Positions 8,843-18,694 of a stretch of DNA of 58,626 nucleotides are shown one piece after another; the first letter of the stretch is position 1, and each line of letters opens with the position of its first letter. Below the pieces are notes generated by a model. It was not told the origin of the DNA. It did not search any database and saw only the letters and a program-made list of their open reading frames with translations. Source of the DNA: Halomonas campaniensis (GTDB lineage: Bacteria; Pseudomonadota; Gammaproteobacteria; Pseudomonadales; Halomonadaceae); assembly GCF_014193375.1 (NCBI RefSeq), contig NZ_JACHZF010000001.1, forward strand, positions 1 to 58,626, given 5' to 3'. The position numbers and the translations under genes are program-made.

Positions 8843-9919
8843 CTACTTGCGGCGGCGGGGCTTGCCGGACGGGCTTCCGCCCCTGGGCCGCCCGGCCTTG
8901 CCCGGCTTGGCGCCCGCCGGCTTCGACCTGCCCCCCTTGGCGGACGGCACGGCCTTGCCGCCTCGGGACGTCGCGGACCGGGCCTTGTCAGGCGCAGCCT
9001 TGCCGCCCGCCTTGCGCTTCGCCCCCTTCCCCGCGGCGGCCTTGGCGCCCTCGCCCCGACGGCTCGCGCCGGGTTTGCCCGGGGCCGACTTGCCCGAACC
9101 TGACTTGCCCGAACCAGACTTGCCGGCACCCGCCCTGGCGCCATTGCCCGCCTTGCGTCGGGCAGCGCGGCGGCCGGGGGCCTGGGCCACGGAGGAGGAG
9201 TGCTCGGTCATGGCGAGGATCGTCGACACCTCGGCGGGGGTCAGGTCCCGCCAGTCCCCCTCGGCCAGCCCCTTGAGGGTGACGTTCATGATGCGCAGCC
9301 GCTCGAGCTTGACCACCTCGTAGCCGAACACCTCGCACATGCGGCGGATCTGGCGGTTGAGCCCCTGGACCAGGGTGATGTTGAAGACGAACCTGGACTC
9401 CTTGACCACCGGGCACTTCCGGGTGACCTCGCCGAGGATCGGCACGCCGCCGCCCATCCCGGCGATGAAGTCGTCGGTGATCGGCTTGTTGACGGTGACC
9501 CGGTACTCCTTCTCGTGCTGGTTGCTCGCCCGCAGGATGCGGTTGACCAGGTCGCCGTTGTTGGTCAGGAAGATCAGCCCCTGGGAGTCCTTGTCCAGCC
9601 GCCCGATGGGAAAGATGCGTGCGCCGTGGCCGATGAAGTCGACGATGTTGGCCTTCTCGCTCGGCTCGGTGGTGCTGACGATGCCCACCGGCTTGTTGAG
9701 GGCGATGAACACCAGGTCCTCTTCTTCCAGCGCCAGGGGCTCGACCACCTGGCCGTTGACCTTGACCACGCTGCCCGGGAAGACCTGGTCGCCGGGGGTG
9801 GCGCGGCGGCCGTCGATGCGCACGTTGCCCTGCTCGATGTAGCGGTCGGCCTCCCGCCGCGAGCAGATCCCGCTCTCGCTGATGTACTTGTTGATCCGTT
9901 TCGAGAGGGTCTGGGCCAT
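8843..9919 (-). CDS. rluF: 23S rRNA pseudouridine synthase RluF with long basic tail
   Basis: 358 aa. An S4 RNA-binding domain ([20 protein letters not shown]) is followed by the RsuA/RluB/E/F-type catalytic domain; the catalytic Asp is D109 in [10 protein letters not shown], and [14 protein letters not shown] closes the domain. The N-terminus closely fits RluF, which modifies U2604 of 23S rRNA. Roughly the last 110 residues form a low-complexity Lys/Arg/Ala/Gly/Ser/Pro tail with 15-base repeats encoding GKSGS units. E. coli RluF is about 290 aa and has a shorter extension. The ATG at 9919 gives the canonical start. Confidence 0.9.
   Translation of the reverse strand: MAQTLSKRINKYISESGICSRREADRYIEQGNVRIDGRRATPGDQVFPGSVVKVNGQVVEPLALEEEDLVFIALNKPVGIVSTTEPSEKANIVDFIGHGARIFPIGRLDKDSQGLIFLTNNGDLVNRILRASNQHEKEYRVTVNKPITDDFIAGMGGGVPILGEVTRKCPVVKESRFVFNITLVQGLNRQIRRMCEVFGYEVVKLERLRIMNVTLKGLAEGDWRDLTPAEVSTILAMTEHSSSVAQAPGRRAARRKAGNGARAGAGKSGSGKSGSGKSAPGKPGASRRGEGAKAAAGKGAKRKAGGKAAPDKARSATSRGGKAVPSAKGGRSKPAGAKPGKAGRPRGGSPSGKPRRRK
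9087..9116 (-). repeat. 15-bp tandem repeat inside the rluF tail
   Basis: Two consecutive 15-base units that differ only at the last base (9087-9101 and 9102-9116) plus a partial third encode GSGKS-type pentapeptides. The period is a multiple of three, so copy changes keep the frame and simply lengthen or shorten the basic tail. Confidence 0.7.
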
Positions 9920-10070
9920 GGGACGCGTCCGGGACGAGGTGAAGAGTGGGCCGATTGGCACGGCGGCATGCCGCGCAGTGTAAGGGCTGGCCCGCCCGTC
10001 GGCCAGCCTGGGGCCGGGCGCTCGGCAAGCAGACACTGCCCCTGGCGGGAGCCCGTGTGACGGGAGTCGC

Positions 10071-10487
10071 TCAGGCCGGCGCCACCGGGTCATCACCACC
10101 GAGCCCGCTGGCCGCGGCGATGAGCGCGGCGCGCAGCAGCAGGGTCTCGGGGATGGTCTCGTAGGTCACGCCCTCGACCTCGACGGTGCGACAGGCCTCG
10201 TCCCCGCAGACCGAACAGCAGGGGCTTCGACCCACCTCGGCGTCCAGCCAATCCTCCATGGGTCGCCCGGCAATCCAGATGCGATTGGACGCCAGCGGAT
10301 CGGCACGGAAGGCCGCCTCGTCCAGTTCGCGGATCTCGAGGCGAGGCTCCAGCCCGAGCGGTGCCAGCGCCGCCTCGAGGGTCGCGACGGCCTGCTCCAC
10401 CTCACGCTGGGTGGCGCGGCAACGATCACAGGTCTCGCCCTTGCTGACCAGGCGCTGCCACACGATAGGAAGGGATCGTTTCATCAT
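10071..10487 (-). CDS. DUF2703 domain protein
   Basis: 138 aa, starting [25 protein letters not shown] motif at residues 20-23 and a cysteine cluster ([10 protein letters not shown]) near residues 99-108 suggest a redox or metal-binding role; the DUF2703 family is thioredoxin-like in outline and has no established function. A GGAG site precedes the start. It lies 25 bases downstream of the ychJ-type gene on the same strand, so they may be co-transcribed. Confidence 0.8.
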   Translation of the reverse strand: MMKRSLPIVWQRLVSKGETCDRCRATQREVEQAVATLEAALAPLGLEPRLEIRELDEAAFRADPLASNRIWIAGRPMEDWLDAEVGRSPCCSVCGDEACRTVEVEGVTYETIPETLLLRAALIAAASGLGGDDPVAPA

Positions 10488-10512
10488 GGAATCTCCGTGA
10501 ATGGGACTCTCG

Positions 10513-10974
10513 TCAGACGCCTCGGCCGCAGCACGCCTTGAGCTTGCGACCGCTGCCGCAGGGGCAGGCCTCGTTGCGGCCGGTCCTGAGCCGGGTGACC
10601 CTGGGGCTACCGTCAAGGTAATACCACCGTCCGGCCTCCCGGCGGAAGCGCGAGCGCTCCTCCAGCGCGCCGAAGCGCCGACCCTCGCGGAAGGTGGCGC
10701 GGAAATGCACCTGCCCGTCATCGCCCTCCTCGCCGCTCTCCAGCACCTCGAGGCGCAGCCAGCGAGTGGTCGGGTCCGGGGCCAGCTCGGCCGGGCGGGT
10801 GCTCGCGTGCCAGCTCGCCAGCAGGTAGTCGGTGAGGTCCAGGGCGAAGGCGCTGTAGCGCGAGCGCATCAGCGCCTCGGGGGTGGGCGCCGGCTCGCCG
10901 GCGTGGAACCGGCCGCAACATCGGGCCAGCGGCTGGCCGCTGCCGCAGGGGCAGGCGGGTCGGACGTGAGTCAT
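10513..10974 (-). CDS. YchJ-family protein with two SEC-C zinc motifs
   Basis: 153 aa. A SEC-C motif sits at each end: CPCGSGQPLARCC near residues 8-20 and CPCGSGRKLKACC near the C-terminus, with a conserved MRSRYSAFAL-YLLASWH core between. The arrangement is that of the UPF0225/YchJ family, of unknown function. ATG 10974 is preferred over a GTG at 10977 because AGGAGG is then 7 bases upstream. Confidence 0.88.
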   Translation of the reverse strand: MTHVRPACPCGSGQPLARCCGRFHAGEPAPTPEALMRSRYSAFALDLTDYLLASWHASTRPAELAPDPTTRWLRLEVLESGEEGDDGQVHFRATFREGRRFGALEERSRFRREAGRWYYLDGSPRVTRLRTGRNEACPCGSGRKLKACCGRGV

Positions 10975-11155
10975 CACGGTTCCTCCTGGAGACTAGAGCG
11001 CCATGTTAACAGGGGCTTGCGACCGCCTCGACTCCACCCACACCTCCCTTGAGCTCAATGACTTGGCGCGTCAACCTGTCCTGGATCACTGCACTGCAGC
11101 ATGCTGTATGGTAGTTATCTATCCAGCAGCCCCTGACATGTGCGGAGGAGTAAGG

Positions 11156-13924
11156 ATGACAGCGCCGAGACACAGCGAGCCCACCGCCTGGCATGCCCTG
11201 AGCGAAGAGGAATCCCTCGACCGGCTGGAGAGCACCCGGGACGGGCTGAAGGGCGAGGAGGCCCGGCGCCGGCTGGCCGAGCACGGCCCCAACCAGCTGC
11301 AGCAGGCCGAGGCGCGTCCCTGGTGGAAACGCCTGCTGGCGCAGTTCAACAACATCCTGATGCTGGTGCTGAACGTCGCCGCCATCGCCAGCCTGGGGCT
11401 GGGTCACACCCTGGACGCGGGCGCGATCTTCGGCGTGGTGTTGATCATCGCCCTGATCGGCTTCTTCCAGGAGGGCAAGGCGGAACAGGCCCTGGAGAGC
11501 ATCCGCCAGATGCTCTCGCCCCAGGCCCAGGTGCTGCGCGACGGCAGGCGCGAGACGATCCCCGCCGAAGAGCTGGTGCCGGGTGACATCGTGCTGGTGG
11601 AGAGCGGTGACCGGGTGCCGGCGGACCTGCGGCTGCTGGAGGCCCGGCGCTTTCGCACCGAGGAGGCCTCGCTGACCGGGGAGTCCACGCCGGTGGACAA
11701 GGCCAGCGATGCGGTGGCCGAGGACGCCGACCTGGGCGATCGCAGCAGCATGGCCTTCGCCAGCACCATCGTGGTCCAGGGCAACGCCCGGGGCCTGGTG
11801 GTGGAAACCGGGGCCAGCACCCAGATCGGCCGCATCTCCGAGATGCTGCGCGGCGTGGAGCAGCTCAAGACCCCGTTGCTGCGCCAGATCGACCGCGCCG
11901 GCCAGGTGCTGGCGTTCTTCATCCTGGGCGCCGCGGTGCTTACCGGGGCCTTCGGCGCCCTGGTGCACGGCCAGCCGCTGGGCGACATGTTCATGGCCGC
12001 GGTGGGCCTGGCGGTCGCCGCCATCCCCGAGGGCCTGCCGGCCATCGTCACCATCGGCCTGGCGCTGGGCGTGCAGGCCATGGCGCGGCGCAACGCCATC
12101 ATCCGACGCCTGCCCGCGGTGGAAACCCTGGGCTCCATCTCCACCATCTTCTCGGACAAGACCGGCACCCTGACCCGCAACGAGATGACCGCCCAGGCCA
12201 TCTGGCTGCCCGGGGGAGAGATTCGCATCGAGGGGATCGGCTTCGCGCCCGAGGGCAGCTTCCACCGCGCCAGCGACGGCGAGGCCGAGCCGGAAGCCCT
12301 GGACTTGGACGACGACCACGCCCTGCGCCACTTCCTCAAGGTGGGGGTGCTGTGCAACGACGCCGAACTGGCCGAGGAGGAGGGTCGCTGGCGAATCCAC
12401 GGCGACCCCACCGAGGGCGCCCTGGTGGTGGCCGCGGCCAAGGCCGGGCTCTCCACCGAGAAGCTGCGCGGCGACCACGATCGCCATGACGCCATCCCCT
12501 TCGAGTCCGAGCGCAAGTACATGGCGACCCTCCACGAGGTGGACGGCGAGCCGCTGCTGCTGGTCAAGGGCGCCCCGGATCGCCTGCTGGAGATGTGCCA
12601 CCGGGTGCGTGACAACGGCGAGGACAGCGAACTGGACGTCGAGCGCTGGGAGGAACGCATCCACGACCTCTCCTCCCGGGGCCTGCGGGTGCTGGCGCTG
12701 GCCGAACGGTCGATCCGGGACGTCCACGAGCTGGCCGACGAGCACGCCGAGGAGGAGCTGGTGCTGCTGGGGCTGGTGGGACTGCTCGACCCGCCCCGCG
12801 ACGAGGCCATCGAGGCGGTCAAGGACTGCCTGGCCGCCGGCATCCGCCCGGTGATGATCACCGGCGATCACGCCGTCACCGCCCTGGCCATCGCCAGGGA
12901 GCTCGGCTTCGCCCACACCGAGCGGGCCATCAGCGGCCGCGAGATCGAGGGGATGTCCGATGCCGAGCTCGAGGAGATCATCCTCGAGGTGGACGTCTTC
13001 GCCCGCGCCGCGCCGGAGCACAAGCTGCGGCTGGTCCAGGCAATGCAGGCCCGGGGCGGCATCTGCGCCATGACCGGCGACGGGGTCAATGACGGCCCGG
13101 CGCTGAAGCGGGCCGACGTGGGCGTGGCCATGGGCATCCAGGGCACCGAGGCCGCCAAGGAGGCCGCCGAGATGGTGCTGGCCGACGACAACTTCGCCAC
13201 CATCGTCGGCGCCATCCGCGAGGGCCGCAAGGTCTACGACAACATCCGCAAGACCATCACCTTCCTGCTGCCCACCAACGGCGGCCAGGGCCTGGCGATC
13301 ATGCTGGCGGTGCTGGCCGGCTCCACCCTGCCGGTGACCCCGCTGCAGGCGCTGTGGGTCAACATGGTGGTGGCGGTCACCCTGGGCCTGGCGCTGGCCT
13401 TCGAGGCCGCCGAGCCGGACATCATGAGCCGCCAGCCCCGGGACCCGGACGCCTCGCTGCTGGATCTCTTCCTGCTGTGGCGGGTGGTGTTCGTCTCGGT
13501 GCTGCTGCTGGTGGGGGTGTTCGGCATGTTCGGCTGGATCCTCCAGCACGGGGGCAGCGAAATGCTGGCCCGCACCGGCGCGGTCAACATGCTGGTGATG
13601 GGCAGCGCCGCCTACCTGATCAACAGCCGCTTCCTGCTGCGCAGTACCCTCTCCGTCGATGGCCTCTTCGGCAGCCGCCCGGTATGGGGCTCCATCGCGA
13701 CCATCGTGGCGCTGCAGCTGGGCTGGACCTACCTGCCCTTCATACAGGTGATCTTCGGCAGCGAGGGGCTCGGCCTCGGCCACTGGGGGGTGATCCTGGC
13801 CGGCAGCCTGGCGATCTACCTGATCGTGGAGCTCGAGAAGCGCGTGCTGCGCGCCCGGGGCGTCAGCAGCCAGCCCACCGCCAGCCACGGCGGGCATGAT
13901 CCCAGGGAGGCCGAGTCCTCCTGA
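11156..13924 (+). CDS. P2-type cation-transporting ATPase
   Basis: 922 aa. In order: an N-terminal cation-ATPase domain, the LTGES actuator motif near residue 174, IPEGLP in membrane segment 4 near 290, the phosphorylation site DKTGTLT with D334, TGDH in the P-domain and TGDGVNDGPALK near 640, then the C-terminal membrane helices. It pumps a cation across the inner membrane using ATP. Helix 6 reads NMVVAVTLGLALAFE and lacks the Asp found in the NxxTDG calcium site of SERCA, so the ion cannot be named. ATG 11156 has GGAGTAAGG upstream. Its stop is 2 bases from the convergent hrpB stop. Confidence 0.92.
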   Translation: MTAPRHSEPTAWHALSEEESLDRLESTRDGLKGEEARRRLAEHGPNQLQQAEARPWWKRLLAQFNNILMLVLNVAAIASLGLGHTLDAGAIFGVVLIIALIGFFQEGKAEQALESIRQMLSPQAQVLRDGRRETIPAEELVPGDIVLVESGDRVPADLRLLEARRFRTEEASLTGESTPVDKASDAVAEDADLGDRSSMAFASTIVVQGNARGLVVETGASTQIGRISEMLRGVEQLKTPLLRQIDRAGQVLAFFILGAAVLTGAFGALVHGQPLGDMFMAAVGLAVAAIPEGLPAIVTIGLALGVQAMARRNAIIRRLPAVETLGSISTIFSDKTGTLTRNEMTAQAIWLPGGEIRIEGIGFAPEGSFHRASDGEAEPEALDLDDDHALRHFLKVGVLCNDAELAEEEGRWRIHGDPTEGALVVAAAKAGLSTEKLRGDHDRHDAIPFESERKYMATLHEVDGEPLLLVKGAPDRLLEMCHRVRDNGEDSELDVERWEERIHDLSSRGLRVLALAERSIRDVHELADEHAEEELVLLGLVGLLDPPRDEAIEAVKDCLAAGIRPVMITGDHAVTALAIARELGFAHTERAISGREIEGMSDAELEEIILEVDVFARAAPEHKLRLVQAMQARGGICAMTGDGVNDGPALKRADVGVAMGIQGTEAAKEAAEMVLADDNFATIVGAIREGRKVYDNIRKTITFLLPTNGGQGLAIMLAVLAGSTLPVTPLQALWVNMVVAVTLGLALAFEAAEPDIMSRQPRDPDASLLDLFLLWRVVFVSVLLLVGVFGMFGWILQHGGSEMLARTGAVNMLVMGSAAYLINSRFLLRSTLSVDGLFGSRPVWGSIATIVALQLGWTYLPFIQVIFGSEGLGLGHWGVILAGSLAIYLIVELEKRVLRARGVSSQPTASHGGHDPREAESS

Positions 13925-13926
13925 TG

Positions 13927-16377
13927 CTATTTGCGCTTGGTCCGAGCGGTGGCCTCGGCAGTCGTGGGGTCCTCCGGCCAGGGATGTTTCGGGTAGCGGC
14001 CGCGCATCTCCTTGCGTACCTCCGGGTAGCCATTGGCCCAGAAGCTCGCCAGGTCCGCGGTGACCTGCAGCGGCCGGCGCGCCGGCGAGAGCAGGTGCAG
14101 CAGCACCGCCGCGCGGCCGTCGGCCACCCGCGGCGAGGCCTGCCAGCCGAAGCACTCCTGCAGCTTCACCGCCAGCACCGGCGGCCTGTCCTCCCGGCAG
14201 GGCGCATAGTCCACCCGATGGCTGGCGCCGCTGGGCACCGCGAGGCGCTCCGGCGCGAGCTCGTCGAGCCGCGAGCGCAGCGGCCAGTCGAGGGTATCGA
14301 GCAGCAGGCGCGCCAGGGGCAGGCGCTCCACCGCGTCAAGCCGGGTGATGCCCTCCAGGTGCGGGGCGAGCCACGCTTCGAGGGTCGCCAGCAGGGCCTC
14401 ATCGGACCAGTCGGGCCACGGCAGCGCCTCTCCATCGGAACCGAACGTACGACGCAGCAGTGCCACCCTGCCCTGCAGCTGGGTCAGGGCCTCGTCCCGG
14501 GGCAGCCCCCGGCGGCGCAGCGCCTCGAGCAGCGCCGCCCTCACCGCCTCGGCCGGCGGCCGGGCCAGGGGCCTTCGCTCCAGCACCACCGCCCCCAGGC
14601 CACGCACCTGCTCGCCGACCAGGCGGCCCTCGGCGTCGGACCACTCGAGGCTCGCCCGCCACTCGCCGCACTCGGGATAGATCGCCTCGAGGCGGCCGCG
14701 GCCCAGCGCCACGGCACGAAAGATGCGCGCCCCGCTCGCCTCGCCGTCCAGCTCCACCGCCACCAGCAGCCCGGCGTGGGCCAGGGGGTGGTGCTCGGGC
14801 AGGGTCGCAAGGCCCCCGCCGGCCAGGCGAAAGCGGCCCGGGGCGTCGAGGCGCTGGGCGATGCGCTCCGGGTAGGCCAGCGCCAGTAGCTCCCCCAGGG
14901 GCGAAAGGCTCGCCACCTCCAGTGATACCCCCGCGATGCGCGCCAGGCGCTTGGCGTCATGCTGCCACTGGCGATGGGCACGGGGCTCGCGCAGCCGGGC
15001 CTGCAGCGCCCGCTCCAGGTCGCGCTCCTCGTCCAGGCCGCGCCCCTCGAGGAGTGCCACCAGGGCGCAGGCCAGCGGCAGCGCGTCGAGCTCCCGGGCG
15101 CGCTCCAGCATCGCCGCCAGGCGCGGATGGGTGGGCCAGCGCCCCGCTCGGCGGCCCAGCTCGGTCAGGTGGTTCTCCCCATCCAGCAGCCCCAGGCGCT
15201 TGAGCAGCTGCCGCCCGGCGGCTAGCGCCGTCGCGGGGGGCGGGGTCACCCAGGCGAGGCTTTCGGGGTCGGTCACGCCCCAGCGGGCCAACTCGAAGGC
15301 GAGCGGCGCGAGGTCCGCCTGGCAAATCTCCGGCTCGCCGTGGGGGATAAGCGGCTGCTCCTCGGCCCATAGCCTGAGGCAGAGGCCGGGGCCCTGGCGG
15401 CCGGCGCGGCCGCGGCGCTGGTCGGCGCTGGCGCGGTTGACGCGGCGGGTCGCGAGGCGAGTCAGGCCGCTGCGGGGCTGGAAGACGGGCACCCGCTCCT
15501 GGCCCGCGTCCACCACCAGGCACACCCCATCCACGGTGACGCTGGACTCGGCGATGGCGGTGGCCAGCACCACGCGACGCTGCCCGGAAGGATCGGGACG
15601 CAGGGCCCGGCGCTGGGCCTCGAGGGGCAGGCGGCCGTGCAGTTCCATCACGGCAAGCTCCGGCGCCCGGCTGGCAAGCTCCCGGGCCAGGCGGCGGATC
15701 TCCGCCACCCCCGGGAGGATCATCAGGGCGTCGCCTTCGTGCTGTGCCATGGCGTCGAGCAGCGCCCGGGCCTGCTGGGGCGCGGTGTCCTCCCGGGCGT
15801 TGAGGGCACGGTAGCGGGTCGCCACGGGAAAGGTGCGCCCGGGGCAGTCGATCACCGGGGTGCCCTCGCCCAGCACGCCGAGCAGGGCCTCGACGTCCAG
15901 GGTGGCCGACATCACCAGCAGGCGCAGATCGTCGCGCACCGACTGGGCGTCCAGGGCCAGCGCCAGGCCGAGGTCCGCCTCCAGGCTGCGCTCATGGAAC
16001 TCGTCGAAGAGGATGCCGGCCACCCCCTCCAGCAGCGGGTCCTCCTGGAGCATGCGGGTGAGCACCCCCTGGGTGACCACCTCGAGGCGCGTGGCGGGCC
16101 CCACCCGGCTCTCGCCGCGCATTCGGTAGCCGACGCTTTCCCCCACGCGCTCACCCAGGGTATCCGCCATGAAACCGGCGGCGAGCCGCGCCGCCACCCG
16201 CCGAGGCTCCAGCAGCAGCAGCCTGCCCTCGGCGGCCCAGGGCACCCCGAGCAGCGCCAAGGGCACCCGGGTGGTCTTGCCGGCGCCGGGCTCGGCCACC
16301 AGCAGCGCCCGGGGGTGTGCCGCCAGGGCGGCCTGGATGGCATCGAGCCGCGCCTCGATGGGCAGCGTCGCCGTCAT
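13927..16377 (-). CDS. hrpB: ATP-dependent helicase HrpB
   Basis: 816 aa, the usual length for this DExH-box family. Walker A is GAGKTTR near residue 34, the DExH box is DEFHERS, motif III is SATLD, and the C-terminal half carries the HA2 and HrpB-specific regions. The family is a putative RNA helicase of unclear substrate in proteobacteria. I choose ATG 16377 (MTATLPIEARL), with AGGA upstream; ATG 16398, seven codons earlier, is possible. It is convergent with the cation ATPase and divergent from gap-arsJ. Confidence 0.92.
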   Translation of the reverse strand: MTATLPIEARLDAIQAALAAHPRALLVAEPGAGKTTRVPLALLGVPWAAEGRLLLLEPRRVAARLAAGFMADTLGERVGESVGYRMRGESRVGPATRLEVVTQGVLTRMLQEDPLLEGVAGILFDEFHERSLEADLGLALALDAQSVRDDLRLLVMSATLDVEALLGVLGEGTPVIDCPGRTFPVATRYRALNAREDTAPQQARALLDAMAQHEGDALMILPGVAEIRRLARELASRAPELAVMELHGRLPLEAQRRALRPDPSGQRRVVLATAIAESSVTVDGVCLVVDAGQERVPVFQPRSGLTRLATRRVNRASADQRRGRAGRQGPGLCLRLWAEEQPLIPHGEPEICQADLAPLAFELARWGVTDPESLAWVTPPPATALAAGRQLLKRLGLLDGENHLTELGRRAGRWPTHPRLAAMLERARELDALPLACALVALLEGRGLDEERDLERALQARLREPRAHRQWQHDAKRLARIAGVSLEVASLSPLGELLALAYPERIAQRLDAPGRFRLAGGGLATLPEHHPLAHAGLLVAVELDGEASGARIFRAVALGRGRLEAIYPECGEWRASLEWSDAEGRLVGEQVRGLGAVVLERRPLARPPAEAVRAALLEALRRRGLPRDEALTQLQGRVALLRRTFGSDGEALPWPDWSDEALLATLEAWLAPHLEGITRLDAVERLPLARLLLDTLDWPLRSRLDELAPERLAVPSGASHRVDYAPCREDRPPVLAVKLQECFGWQASPRVADGRAAVLLHLLSPARRPLQVTADLASFWANGYPEVRKEMRGRYPKHPWPEDPTTAEATARTKRK

Positions 16378-16394
16378 CGAACTGTCATCCTGTT

Positions 16395-16421
16395 TCATAT
16401 ACGATTTGCCAGATATATTGA
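16395..16421 (+). promoter_or_regulatory. AT-rich imperfect dyad, possible ArsR-type operator or promoter of gap-arsJ
   Basis: TCATATA and TATATTGA form an imperfect dyad about 12 bases apart in the 86-base divergent space between hrpB and gap. The AT-rich block includes TATATT (16414-16419), a usable -10 element about 45 bases before the gap ATG. ars operons are often repressed by ArsR at AT-rich dyads of this kind, but no arsR gene is in the window, so this is inference. Confidence 0.3.
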
Positions 16422-16463
16422 CGCTTCCTTCCATGCACCCGCGACACCCCACAGGAGTTTCCC

Positions 16464-17480
16464 ATGACGGTCAGGATCGGCATCAACGGCTTCGGCCGCA
16501 TCGGCCGCCTGGCGCTTCGCGCCGGCTGGACGAACCCGGACCTCGAGTTCGTGCGGATCAACGACCCGGGCGGCGACGTCGCCACCTTCGCCCACCTGCT
16601 GCAGTTCGACTCGGTGCACGGCCAGTGGACCGGCGGCGGCGATGATATCACGGCGGTCGACAGCGCCCTGACGGTGGCCGGCCGGCGCATCGCCTTCACG
16701 GCGAACCACGAGGTCGAGGCCACCGACTGGTCCGGCTGTGACGTGGTGATCGAGGCCTCCGGCACGATGAAGACCACCGACAAGCTCCAGGCCTATCTGG
16801 ACCAGGGGGTCAAGCGGGTGGTGGTGAGCGCCCCGGTGAAGGACGAGGGCGCGCTCAACCTGGTGGTGGGCGTCAACGACCACCTTTTCGACCCGGCCCG
16901 GCACCGCATCATCACCGCGGCCAGCTGCACCACCAACTGCCTGGCGCCGGTGGTCAAGGTGATCCACGAGGCGCTCGGCATCCGCCACGGCTCCATGACC
17001 ACCATCCACGACATCACCAACACGCAGGTGATTCTGGATGCCCCCCACAAGGATCTCCGGCGCGCCCGGGCCTGCGGAATGAGCCTGATCCCGACAACCA
17101 CCGGCTCGGCCAAGGCGATCACCGCCATCTTCCCGGAGCTGACCGGCAAGCTGAACGGCCACGCCGTGCGGGTGCCCCTGGCCAACGCCTCGCTCACCGA
17201 CATGGTCTTCGAGGTCGCCCGCGAGACCACCGAGGAGGAGGTCAACGCCCTGCTCAAGGCCGCCGCAGAGGGCCCGCTTGCCGGCATCCTCGGCTACGAG
17301 GAGCGCCCGCTGGTCTCCATCGACTATCGCACCGACCCGCGCAGCTCCATCGTCGACGCGCTCTCCACCATGGTGGTGGCCGGCACCCAGGTGAAGCTCT
17401 ACGCTTGGTACGACAACGAATACGGCTATGCCTGCCGCACCGCGGAGCTGGCCGCCAAGGTGGGGATGGCCGACGCATGA
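16464..17480 (+). CDS. gap: ArsJ-associated glyceraldehyde-3-phosphate dehydrogenase
   Basis: 338 aa, a complete GAPDH: the Rossmann start [12 protein letters not shown], the catalytic SCTTNC with Cys155, and [10 protein letters not shown] near the C-terminus. The adjacent arsJ gene (4-base ATGA overlap) places it in the arsenate pathway, in which GAPDH makes 1-arseno-3-phosphoglycerate from arsenate and glyceraldehyde-3-phosphate and ArsJ exports it. A housekeeping glycolytic role cannot be excluded. AGGAG lies 7 bases before the ATG. Confidence 0.9.
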   Translation: MTVRIGINGFGRIGRLALRAGWTNPDLEFVRINDPGGDVATFAHLLQFDSVHGQWTGGGDDITAVDSALTVAGRRIAFTANHEVEATDWSGCDVVIEASGTMKTTDKLQAYLDQGVKRVVVSAPVKDEGALNLVVGVNDHLFDPARHRIITAASCTTNCLAPVVKVIHEALGIRHGSMTTIHDITNTQVILDAPHKDLRRARACGMSLIPTTTGSAKAITAIFPELTGKLNGHAVRVPLANASLTDMVFEVARETTEEEVNALLKAAAEGPLAGILGYEERPLVSIDYRTDPRSSIVDALSTMVVAGTQVKLYAWYDNEYGYACRTAELAAKVGMADA

Positions 17481-18694
17481 TCGCCCGCGTCGCCGCCCTG
17501 CCCCGGGAGATCCGCCAGTACCTGCTGGTCACCGGCAACTACTGGGCCTTCACCCTTACCGATGGCGCCCTGCGCATGCTGGTGGTGCTCTACTTCTACG
17601 GGCTCGGCTACTCGGCCCTCGAGGTGGCGCTGCTGTTCCTCTTCTACGAGTTCTTCGGGGTGGTGACCAACCTGGTGGGGGGCTGGCTGGGGGCGCGACT
17701 GGGGCTCAACCGCACCATGAACCTGGGCCTCGGCCTGCAGGTGGTGGCGCTTTCCATGCTGCTGGTGCCGGTGGCCTGGCTCTCGGTGCCCTGGGTGATG
17801 GCCGCCCAGGCGCTCTCGGGCATCGCCAAGGACCTCAACAAGATGAGCGCCAAGAGCGCCATCAAGACCCTGGTGCCGGCCGGCGACGCCGGCCATCAGT
17901 CACTCTACCGCTGGGTGGCGCTGCTCACCGGCTCCAAGAACGCGCTGAAGGGGGTGGGCTTCTTCCTGGGGGGCCTGCTGCTGACCCTGATCGGCTTCCA
18001 GGGAGCGATACTCGCCATGGCGGTGATGCTCGCCGGGGTGCTGGCGCTGTCGCTTGCGCGCCTGGACGGCGACCTCGGCCGGGCCAAGGCCAAGCCGAAG
18101 TTTCGCGAGATGCTCTCCAAGAGCCGAGCCATCAATATCCTCTCGGCGGCGCGGATGTGCCTGTTCGGCGCCCGGGACGTCTGGTTCGTGGTGGCCCTGC
18201 CGGTCTTCCTGGCCACCCAGTTCGGCTGGGACAGCTGGCGGGTGGGGGGCTTCCTGGCGCTGTGGGTGATCGGTTACGGCGCGGTGCAGGCGGTCGCGCC
18301 GCGGATCACCGGGGGCACGGCGGGGCGCGGGGCGGCCATCGCCTGGGCCGGGGCGCTTACCGCCCTGCCGGCGCTGATCGCCCTGGGTCTTGAAGGACAG
18401 CTCCTGGAGGTGCAGCCGCAGGTGGTGCTGCTCGGGGGGCTTCTGCTGTTCGGCGCGGTGTTCGCGGTGAACTCCAGCCTGCACAGCTTTTTGATCGTAC
18501 GCATGGCGCGCTCGGACGGGGTCTCGCTGGACGTGGGCTTCTACTACATGGCCAACGCCATGGGGCGGCTGATCGGCACCCTGCTCTCCGGCTGGCTCTA
18601 CCTCGCCGGCGGGCTCGTCGCCACCCTCTGGGTCTCCAGCGCCCTGCTCGCCGCCACCGTGCTGATCAGCCTGGCGCTGCCGAAGGAGGCGTGA
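17477..18694 (+). CDS. arsJ: Organoarsenical efflux MFS transporter ArsJ
   Basis: 405 aa with about 12 hydrophobic segments. The N-terminal [20 protein letters not shown] and the loop [16 protein letters not shown] are characteristic of ArsJ. The protein exports 1-arseno-3-phosphoglycerate, completing arsenate detoxification together with the GAPDH encoded upstream. The start overlaps the gap stop by 4 bases. Its 3' end overlaps the convergent tetR gene by 29 bases, leaving no room for a classical terminator. Confidence 0.93.
   Translation: MIARVAALPREIRQYLLVTGNYWAFTLTDGALRMLVVLYFYGLGYSALEVALLFLFYEFFGVVTNLVGGWLGARLGLNRTMNLGLGLQVVALSMLLVPVAWLSVPWVMAAQALSGIAKDLNKMSAKSAIKTLVPAGDAGHQSLYRWVALLTGSKNALKGVGFFLGGLLLTLIGFQGAILAMAVMLAGVLALSLARLDGDLGRAKAKPKFREMLSKSRAINILSAARMCLFGARDVWFVVALPVFLATQFGWDSWRVGGFLALWVIGYGAVQAVAPRITGGTAGRGAAIAWAGALTALPALIALGLEGQLLEVQPQVVLLGGLLLFGAVFAVNSSLHSFLIVRMARSDGVSLDVGFYYMANAMGRLIGTLLSGWLYLAGGLVATLWVSSALLAATVLISLALPKEA

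Noticed and set aside
10999..11155. Upstream extension of the cation ATPase from an in-frame ATG at 11003
   Set aside because: The added residues have no resemblance to the family and the ATG at 11156 has a strong GGAG ribosome site with the conventional N-terminus.
11006..14155. Open frame of over 1000 codons on the minus strand opposite the cation ATPase
   Set aside because: Composition is dominated by G, A, H, Q and R as expected for the antisense of a high-GC gene; no domain is recognisable and the ATPase on the plus strand is complete with all motifs.
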